NCBI GenBank assembly: GCA_034432595.1 | Contig: DAOUBT010000038.1 | Location: forward strand, 1 to 37,675 | Source of the DNA: DAOTZR01 sp034432595 | GTDB taxonomy: Bacteria > Chloroflexota > Anaerolineae > B4-G1 > SLSP01 | Length of the DNA stretch: 37,675 bases | Direction: 5' to 3' | In this document: positions 32,518-37,675 of the stretch, piece by piece | How the letters are laid out: each line of letters opens with the position of its first letter | Position numbering within the stretch: position 1 is the first letter of the stretch | Program-made: the position numbers and the translations under genes | Notes under the pieces: model-generated | Seen by the model: only the letters and a program-made list of their open reading frames with translations | What the model was told of the DNA's origin: nothing | The model's database searches: none

Positions 32518-32997
32518 TTAGCCAAACACCTTTTGCATCCACCGGCGGTAGAGCTTACCCAGGCCCGGTATGTTATCCATGATGTCGCCCCAGAGGTCGT
32601 AGTAATCGCGCTGCTCGCAAATCTGCCCCTGCGCATTGAGGGTGAGGCGACTTGTCCCGTACACCACCGAGCGGCGCGTCTTGCGGAAGAGAATCGTCAT
32701 TTCCCACTCCATGAAGATGACGTTCCCTTCCATGACGGCGTTCACGATTTTCATTTCCAACTCGCTGGAGCGGCGTGTCAGGCGTTCCGTCATCGCCTTG
32801 AACGCCCCGATGCCGCGCAGGGTTTGAATGCTATCGCGGAAGACGATATCATCCGCGTAATAGGGCAGGATGTGCGACCAATCCGGCCTGCCCTGCGCGT
32901 TATAGGTTCTCGACCACAAGAGGACAAACTGTTCCAGAGTGCGAATAGCAAACGGTGGAGAAAGTTCTTCCACACTTTCGCGAATGTCTAACCCCAT
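32518..32997 (-). CDS. NTF2-like (SnoaL-type) protein
   Basis: 159 residues with the nuclear transport factor 2-like cone: helix LEQFVLLWSRTYNAQG, HILPYYADDIVFRDSIQTL and a beta sheet ending SRLTLNAQGQICEQRDYYDLWG. Such proteins are small isomerases, cyclases or ligand carriers; the substrate is not evident. It is first in the NTF2-SDR-FAD oxidoreductase operon. ATG 32997 has GGAGGG 7 nt upstream, better than ATG 33021. Confidence 0.85.
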   Translation of the reverse strand: MGLDIRESVEELSPPFAIRTLEQFVLLWSRTYNAQGRPDWSHILPYYADDIVFRDSIQTLRGIGAFKAMTERLTRRSSELEMKIVNAVMEGNVIFMEWEMTILFRKTRRSVVYGTSRLTLNAQGQICEQRDYYDLWGDIMDNIPGLGKLYRRWMQKVFG

Positions 32998-33044
32998 ACC
33001 CCACCCTCCAATAGAATTCATAGTCTATCTCACTACAGGGGCAA

Positions 33045-33074
33045 AAGATACCAGATAGGAAAAGAGAAGTCAAG
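33045..33074 (-). promoter_or_regulatory. Promoter of the NTF2-SDR-oxidoreductase operon
   Basis: On the minus strand TTGACT, 18 bp, TATCTT, about 48 nt before ATG 32997. Five-of-six -35 and four-of-six -10. Confidence 0.5.
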
Positions 33075-33173
33075 AGCAGGCTGGACGTTCTTCATTTTCC
33101 ACCTCCTATCTCTTCTCTCTCATTCTCATTTTACCTCACCCGACGAAATTGGGACACACCCCTGGACGTTCGC

Positions 33174-33201
33174 TTGACCCTCCCGTGCTTCATGATACAA
33201 T
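33174..33201 (+). promoter_or_regulatory. Extended -10 promoter of fmt, apparently leaderless
   Basis: TTGACC, 16 bp, TACAAT, with TGA directly before the -10 (TGnTACAAT). The -10 ends 7 nt before the ATG at 33209, so the transcript would begin at or within 1-2 nt of the start codon. Confidence 0.65.
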
Positions 33202-33208
33202 GCACACT

Positions 33209-34153
33209 ATGGAACCGCGCGTCGTCTTTATGGGGACACCTGAATTTGCGCTGCCCATCCTGGCCAGGCTCTGTGAGCACTATCCGGTGGTGGGCGTGGT
33301 CACGCAGCCTGACCGTCCGGCAGGCCGCGGGAAACGCCTTACCCCGCCGCCGGTTAAGGAGTTCGCCCTGGCCGAGGGGCTGCCGGTTTTCCAGCCGGAA
33401 AAACTGCGACGACCTGAAGCCATCGCCCACATTCAGGCCTGGGAACCGGACCTGATTGTCGTTGCGGCTTATGGGCAAATCCTGCCGCCCGCCTTGCTGG
33501 ACATGCCGCGCCATCACGCGCTGAACGTGCACGCCTCCCTGCTGCCGCGCTGGCGCGGTGCGGCCCCCATCGAGGCGGCTATCCTGGCGGGGGATACCAT
33601 CACCGGCGTTACCCTGATGCTCATGGACCCCGGTCTCGATACCGGCCCCATCCTGACGCAAAAGGAAATTTACATCGGGCCGGAGGAAACGGCAGGCGAA
33701 CTCAGCGAACGCATGGCGCACATGGGTGCGGAAATGCTCATCGAAACTCTGCCGGCCTACCTGTCGGGCGAACTGCAACCCCGTCCCCAGCCGGAAGAGG
33801 GCATCACCCTGGCGCCGCGCCTCAGCGATGCGGATGCGCACCTGGATTGGACGCAATCCGCCACGTCGTTGCATCGCCGCGTGCGCGCCTTCGCGCCCGC
33901 GCCCGGCGCCTGGACGATGCTGCCCGACGGTACTCGCTTAAAGGTGCTACGCGCCACCCCGCTCCCCGCGTCCGAGCCGTTGCCCACCGGGCAACCGGGC
34001 ACGGTGTTCGTCTGGCGCAGTCTCCCGGTGGCGCGCGCGGGTGAAGGCGCGCTCATCCTGCAGCAGGTGCAGGCCGCCGGTAAGCGTCCGCTGAGCGGCG
34101 ATGTCTTCCTGCGCGGGCAGCGCGCTTTAGTAGGAGCCGTATTAGGCTCCTGA
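33209..34153 (+). CDS. fmt: Methionyl-tRNA formyltransferase
   Basis: Formylates initiator Met-tRNA using 10-formyl-tetrahydrofolate. 314 residues, normal length. The N-terminal VVFMGTPEFALPILARL is followed by the folate-site signature NVHASLLPRWRGAAPI with Asn106 and His108, and by catalytic Asp144 in MDPGLDTGPIL. A C-terminal OB-like domain begins near 205. ATG 33209 is chosen because earlier in-frame ATGs lie in or before the promoter. No Shine-Dalgarno is present, consistent with a leaderless mRNA. A terminator follows at once. Confidence 0.97.
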   Translation: MEPRVVFMGTPEFALPILARLCEHYPVVGVVTQPDRPAGRGKRLTPPPVKEFALAEGLPVFQPEKLRRPEAIAHIQAWEPDLIVVAAYGQILPPALLDMPRHHALNVHASLLPRWRGAAPIEAAILAGDTITGVTLMLMDPGLDTGPILTQKEIYIGPEETAGELSERMAHMGAEMLIETLPAYLSGELQPRPQPEEGITLAPRLSDADAHLDWTQSATSLHRRVRAFAPAPGAWTMLPDGTRLKVLRATPLPASEPLPTGQPGTVFVWRSLPVARAGEGALILQQVQAAGKRPLSGDVFLRGQRALVGAVLGS

Positions 34154-34183
34154 AGCCGGGTCAGGTACAACACCCGGCTTTTG
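34153..34183 (+). terminator. Intrinsic terminator after fmt
   Basis: A 9-bp stem (AAGCCGGGT and complement) with a 10-nt loop and four T, starting at the fmt stop codon. Confidence 0.7.
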
Positions 34184-34341
34184 CGTCCCTTCAAATCGGA
34201 TGCGTAAGCGGGTCAGGCACCTGATGACGGTCCCTTTGCATCTGCGCTGCTCCAGCGAGACAGGCAGATGCGTTTCAAACCGTTGATGCGATGGACTCAG
34301 TGCCGTTAAGAATTTACCTTGATTGAGAAGAAGGAGGAAAC

Positions 34342-35109
34342 ATGTCTGGTCATAGCCATTGGGCGACCATCCGCCGCAAGAAGGAAGGCAATGATGCAAA
34401 GCGTGGTCAGATGTTCACGAAACTGGCGCGCGAAATCGTCATTGCGGCCCGTGAAGGCGGTGGTGGAGATCCCGAAAGCAATATCCGTCTGCGTGTGGCC
34501 GTGGATAAGGCCCGCTCCCTGGGCATGCCCAAAGAGAATATCGAACGCGCCATCAAACGCGGCACCGGCGAAGACAAGAGCGGTGAAAGCTTTGATGAGG
34601 TCACCTACGAAGGCTACGGCCCGAACGGCGTGGCGATGATCATCGAAGCCCTGACCGAAAACCGCAACCGCACCGTCTCCGCCATTCGCCACGTCCTCTC
34701 GCGGCAGGGCGGCAACCTGGCCGAGTCCGGTTCCGTGGCCTGGCAGTTCGAGCGCCGCGGCATCATCAGCGTCTCCGCCTCTTACCCCTTCGATAAACTC
34801 TTCGAGCTGGCCGTCGAAGCCGGCGCGGATGATGTGATCGAAGGCGAAGGCGAGAACGCACACGAAGTTTACACCGACGCGACCTCGATGCACGCCGTGC
34901 AGCGCGCCCTGACGGAAAACAAGGTTCCCGTGCAGGAAGCTGAACTGTCCATGGTGCCCAAAAACACCATCAGCCTGGAAGCGCGCGATTCGGCCCAGAT
35001 CCTCAAACTGGTGGACCTGCTGGAAGAACTTGACGACGTTCGCAAGGTCTACACCAACCTGGATGTGACCGAAGAAGCCATCGCCGCCTACGAAGCCATG
35101 ATGGGTTAA
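34342..35109 (+). CDS. yebC: YebC/TACO1 family protein
   Basis: 255 residues. The N-terminal MSGHSHWATIRRKKEGNDAK and FTKLAREIVIAAREGGGG are the hallmark of the YebC/TACO1 family, followed by NIERAIKRGTG and YEGYGPNGVA. Members act as transcriptional regulators or, as shown for some, as factors that ease translation of problematic sequences on the ribosome. GAAGGAGGAAAC precedes the ATG. It heads yebC-ruvC-ruvA, a classic arrangement next to Holliday-junction genes, followed by an asparaginase. Confidence 0.97.
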   Translation: MSGHSHWATIRRKKEGNDAKRGQMFTKLAREIVIAAREGGGGDPESNIRLRVAVDKARSLGMPKENIERAIKRGTGEDKSGESFDEVTYEGYGPNGVAMIIEALTENRNRTVSAIRHVLSRQGGNLAESGSVAWQFERRGIISVSASYPFDKLFELAVEAGADDVIEGEGENAHEVYTDATSMHAVQRALTENKVPVQEAELSMVPKNTISLEARDSAQILKLVDLLEELDDVRKVYTNLDVTEEAIAAYEAMMG

Positions 35110-35113
35110 ATCC

Positions 35114-35614
35114 ATGCGCGTTCTGGGGGTTGACCCCGGCACAGCCCTGACGGGCTACGCGGTTATCGAAGAAGAGGGGCGCGCGCTGCGGGCGCTGACG
35201 ATTGACGTCATCCGCACCGAGGCGCACACCCCTCTTCCACAACGTTTGCGCCTCATCTACCGCGCCTTGCGGGACGTCATCGAGCGTTACCGCCCCGACG
35301 CGGCAGCCGTGGAGGCGCTTTTTTTCAGTCGCAACGTGCGCACCGCCATGGCGGTCGGGCAGGCGCGCGGCGTGGTGCTGCTCGCCCTCGCCGAAGCGGA
35401 CCTGCCCATCGCCGAATACACGCCCCTGGTCATCAAACAAACCCTCACCGGCTACGGCGGGGCGGATAAGGCCCAAATGCAGGAGATGATTCGCCTGCTC
35501 CTGCAACTTCCCACCCGCCCCACCCCGGATGACGCCGCGGATGCTGCCGCCGTCGCCATCTGCTACCTCCACCACGCACCGGTAGAAACCTGGCTCACGG
35601 GAGAACAAGCATGA
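35114..35614 (+). CDS. ruvC: Holliday junction resolvase RuvC
   Basis: Endonuclease that cuts four-way junctions symmetrically at the end of recombination. 166 residues. The acidic active site is Asp7 (GVDPGT), Glu67 (AVEALFF) and Asp residues at 139-143 (PDDAADAAA). RNVRTAMAVGQARGV is the DNA-contact helix. It starts 4 nt after yebC and overlaps ruvA by 4 nt (ATGA). Confidence 0.97.
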   Translation: MRVLGVDPGTALTGYAVIEEEGRALRALTIDVIRTEAHTPLPQRLRLIYRALRDVIERYRPDAAAVEALFFSRNVRTAMAVGQARGVVLLALAEADLPIAEYTPLVIKQTLTGYGGADKAQMQEMIRLLLQLPTRPTPDDAADAAAVAICYLHHAPVETWLTGEQA

Positions 35615-36180
35615 TCGGACGCCTGGAAGGTCTGGTTCTGGAACGTGAGGAGCAACAGCTCCTCCTGGATGTGAACGGCGTGGGCTTTCTCCTCTTCGTC
35701 CCTGCCAGCCTTAAACTGGCTATCGGGCAGCAGGCGGTTTTCTTTACCGCCCTGATCGTGCGCGAAAACGAGCTTAGCCTCTACGGCTTCCCGGACCGCG
35801 AGCAACTGCGCCTTTTCCAGCTCCTGTTGGGCGTTTCGGGCGTGGGGCCCAAGGCCGCGCTGAGCCTGGTGGGCACGCTCACCCCCGACGAACTGCGCGA
35901 CGCGGTCATCCATCAACGCGCGGAAGTGATCGCGCGCGCGCCAGGCATTGGCCGCAAGACCGCCGAGGCCATCATCCTGCACCTCAAGAACCGCCTGGAC
36001 AAACTCGGTGGCGCGCCGTTGGGCAGCGTGAGCAGTGAGGACGCCGATCTGCTCGCCGCGCTCACCGCCCTCGGCTTCAGCCTCATCGAGGCGCAGCGCG
36101 CCCTGCAACAACTGCCGCGCTCCCCTGAACTGACGTTAGAAGAGAAACTGCGGCAAGCCCTGGCCCTGCTCAGCCGTTGA
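35611..36180 (+). CDS. ruvA: Holliday junction DNA helicase subunit RuvA
   Basis: Binds Holliday junctions and loads the RuvB motor. 189 residues: N-terminal OB domain (MIGRLEGLVLEREEQQLLLD), two helix-hairpin-helix motifs (LLGVSGVGPKAALSL and ARAPGIGRKTAEAIILHL) and a C-terminal RuvB-contact domain (DLLAALTALGFSLIEAQRAL). Coupled to ruvC by ATGA overlap. No ruvB is in the window; it is expected elsewhere. Confidence 0.97.
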   Translation: MIGRLEGLVLEREEQQLLLDVNGVGFLLFVPASLKLAIGQQAVFFTALIVRENELSLYGFPDREQLRLFQLLLGVSGVGPKAALSLVGTLTPDELRDAVIHQRAEVIARAPGIGRKTAEAIILHLKNRLDKLGGAPLGSVSSEDADLLAALTALGFSLIEAQRALQQLPRSPELTLEEKLRQALALLSR

Positions 36181-36187
36181 GGCGCCC

Positions 36188-37210
36188 ATGAAAAAGCGCG
36201 TTTACATCGCCTATACCGGGGGCACCATCGGGATGCAACGCACGGCGGAGGGCTACGCGCCGGCGCCGGGCTACCTGGCCGAGCAGCTCGCGGCCCTGCC
36301 CGAACTCACCCACCCGGAGATGCCGGACTACACCATCCACGAGTACACGCCCCTGCTCGACTCCTCCAACATGACGCCGGAGGACTGGGCCACCCTTGCG
36401 GGGGACATCGCCGCCCACTACGACGCTTACGACGGCTTTGTGGTGCTGCACGGCACGGACACGATGGCTTATTCCGCCTCGGCCCTGGCCTTTCTGCTGC
36501 GCGGGCTGCGCAAACCCGTCATCTTCACCGGTTCGCAAATCCCACTGTGCGAAATCCGCAGCGATGGACGCGCCCACCTCATCACCGCCATGCTGCTGGC
36601 TGCCCATGCGCCCCTGGCCGAGGTGGCGCTGTACTTTGGCAACCATCTGCTCCGCGGCTGCCGCGCCACCAAAGTAGATGCGGTCGGCTTCGAGGCCTTC
36701 GCCTCCCCCAATTTTCCACCTTTGGGGGATGTGGGCATCACGGTACAGCTCCGCCGCGACCTCTTCCTGCCGCCGCCCCCACCCGACCAGCCTTTGGACG
36801 TGGCGCCGCTCAAACCGGTGCGCGTGGCGGCGCTGCGCCTGTTTCCGGGCATTCCGGCGGAAATCGTCGCTAACGTGTTGCAGCCCCCTTTGCGCGGGCT
36901 GGTGCTGGAAGCTTACGGCGTGGGGAACGCCCCTACCAAGGATACGACTTTGATGGGAGTGCTGGAGGAAGCAAGCGCGCGCGGCGTCATCATCGCCGTG
37001 TGCAGCCAATGCCTGCGCGGCTCGGTGGACCTGGGCGGTTATGCTACCGGCTCGGCTTTAGCACGCCTCGGCGCCATCAGCGGGTACGACATGACGCCCG
37101 AAGCCGCCCTCACCAAGCTCATCTACCTGCTCAGTCAGGACCTGCCCCCCGCGGAGATCAAGCGGCTTTTCCAGACCAACCTGCGTGGGGAAATCACCGT
37201 CAATCCTTAA
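36188..37210 (+). CDS. ansA: L-asparaginase, type I (cytoplasmic)
   Basis: Hydrolyses asparagine to aspartate and ammonia. 340 residues without a signal peptide. The catalytic threonine loop is YTGGTIGM (Thr13 region) and the second motif is VVLHGTDTMAYSASALAF with Thr90-Asp91. FTGSQIPLCEIRSDGRAHL and VLEAYGVGNAP also match the type I family. It begins 7 nt after ruvA, so it belongs to the same transcript, although no functional link to recombination is evident. Confidence 0.93.
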   Translation: MKKRVYIAYTGGTIGMQRTAEGYAPAPGYLAEQLAALPELTHPEMPDYTIHEYTPLLDSSNMTPEDWATLAGDIAAHYDAYDGFVVLHGTDTMAYSASALAFLLRGLRKPVIFTGSQIPLCEIRSDGRAHLITAMLLAAHAPLAEVALYFGNHLLRGCRATKVDAVGFEAFASPNFPPLGDVGITVQLRRDLFLPPPPPDQPLDVAPLKPVRVAALRLFPGIPAEIVANVLQPPLRGLVLEAYGVGNAPTKDTTLMGVLEEASARGVIIAVCSQCLRGSVDLGGYATGSALARLGAISGYDMTPEAALTKLIYLLSQDLPPAEIKRLFQTNLRGEITVNP

Positions 37211-37675
37211 CAGAAGCTGTAAGGCCTTCTCCAGGTTAAAGCTGGAGGATACCCGCTCATTCAACACCCTCACCCCGCGCGAAGGTTCCCGGCACCCTGG
37301 CGCAGGATTCATCCTGGGCCATAGATCTTCATGGCCCGGTCAGGCTGAGCAGCTACGAATAATCAGGTCATGTCTACCTTGAGCTCACATTCTGCACCTT
37401 CAAATCCGAGACTATAGCCATTTTCTGACAGCCTGAGGATGCTGCTGCACCCGCCCGCCGGTTTACCGGCGGGCTATCCCTACGAAGGCGGCCAGGGTCG
37501 CCCAAGCCCGCTTCCGCGGCCTTTGCAGTTGATGGCAGAGATAGGCCCAACCCCATGGACAATGTCCGCCCATGGGGGGAGTGGCTTGTGGGACGACGGA
37601 ACAGGGGCAAGCCGCGCGCACCCATCCAAGCATCCCGGCCACTCCCTACTCCCTCCCCGGCGCGGCTGAACGCCC
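37211..37675. other. Non-coding end of window with palindromes
   Basis: 465 bp with no credible gene. It contains three inverted repeats: GGGCCAT/ATGGCCC (about 37316-37337), a perfect 9-bp GCCCGCCGG/CCGGCGGGC with a 4-nt loop (37453-37474), and a nested palindrome at 37551-37577 (CCCCATG/CATGGGG enclosing GGAC-AAT-GTCC). None has a T-run. They may be terminators of the yebC-asparaginase transcript or repeats. Confidence 0.5.

Noticed and set aside
37439..37669. Possible 76-codon gene at the window end
   Set aside because: Proline/glycine-rich, spans two palindromes, no ribosome site, not recognised.
1..37675. Prophage, insertion sequence or defence island
   Set aside because: No transposase, integrase, restriction, toxin-antitoxin or phage structural genes were seen; most genes are housekeeping or envelope functions.

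Overview
The window is GC-rich, densely coded bacterial DNA that reads like a Chloroflexota chromosome (Anaerolineae or a relative). This is inferred from gene content: a mevalonate-pathway kinase beside a decaprenyl-phosphate phosphoribosyltransferase-like UbiA protein, a Thr-Pro-rich linker joined to an SH3 domain, a secreted protein with FGYP/VQYF repeats, a DUF2207 protein with a poly-Gly tail, and a valS T-box leader. No phage, plasmid, transposase or CRISPR genes were seen.

Layout. 1-2725 (minus): polysaccharide export/glycosylation genes (partial GT2-like, GT4, Wzt-like ABC ATPase). 3047-7862 (minus): four tightly packed genes comprising two unrecognised proteins, a SEDS (FtsW/RodA) polymerase fused to a transpeptidase domain that has lost all its catalytic motifs, and a membrane-anchored HExxH metalloprotease. 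8078-12456 (minus): ligA, an SH3 protein, DUF951, rhomboid protease and gmk. 12595-14198 (plus): a FmdB-type zinc ribbon and a YeiH-family transporter. 14326-17046 (minus): valS, preceded by a complete T-box leader with its own near-consensus promoter. 17885-20392 (plus): a sulfur cluster of ArsR regulator, SQR-like flavoprotein, TusE/DsrC-like carrier and DsrE-like protein, closed by a strong terminator. 20619-22445 (plus): DUF2207. 22655-24462 (minus): UbiA family and mevalonate kinase. 24568-25216 (plus): a stand-alone response regulator and a small basic protein. 25393-26410: an array of about 21 tandem 51/52-bp units. 26490-27485 (minus): secreted repeat protein. 27782-29769 (plus): a CPBP-like membrane protein and a TRAM/Fe-S RNA methyltransferase homologue lacking its catalytic residues. 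29825-29900: tRNA-Lys(CTT). 29944-32997 (minus): NTF2-like, SDR and FAD amine-oxidase/desaturase-like operon. 33209-37210 (plus): fmt, then yebC-ruvC-ruvA-asparaginase. 37211-37675: no gene.

Most unusual: (i) the SEDS fusion, which keeps the polymerase aspartate but has a catalytically empty transpeptidase domain; (ii) a second pseudo-enzyme, the RlmD/RumA-like protein with its nucleophile Cys, general base and DPPR motif replaced but its Fe-S cysteines kept; (iii) the 51/52-bp minisatellite; (iv) a dispersed hairpin element present at 2.9 kb and 17.2 kb, with its hairpin part also at 28.4 kb, one copy lying between the T-box and valS; (v) the SQR-TusE-DsrE set with a single-cysteine carrier and a single-cysteine ArsR repressor.

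All family assignments come from reading motifs in the translations. No database search was possible.
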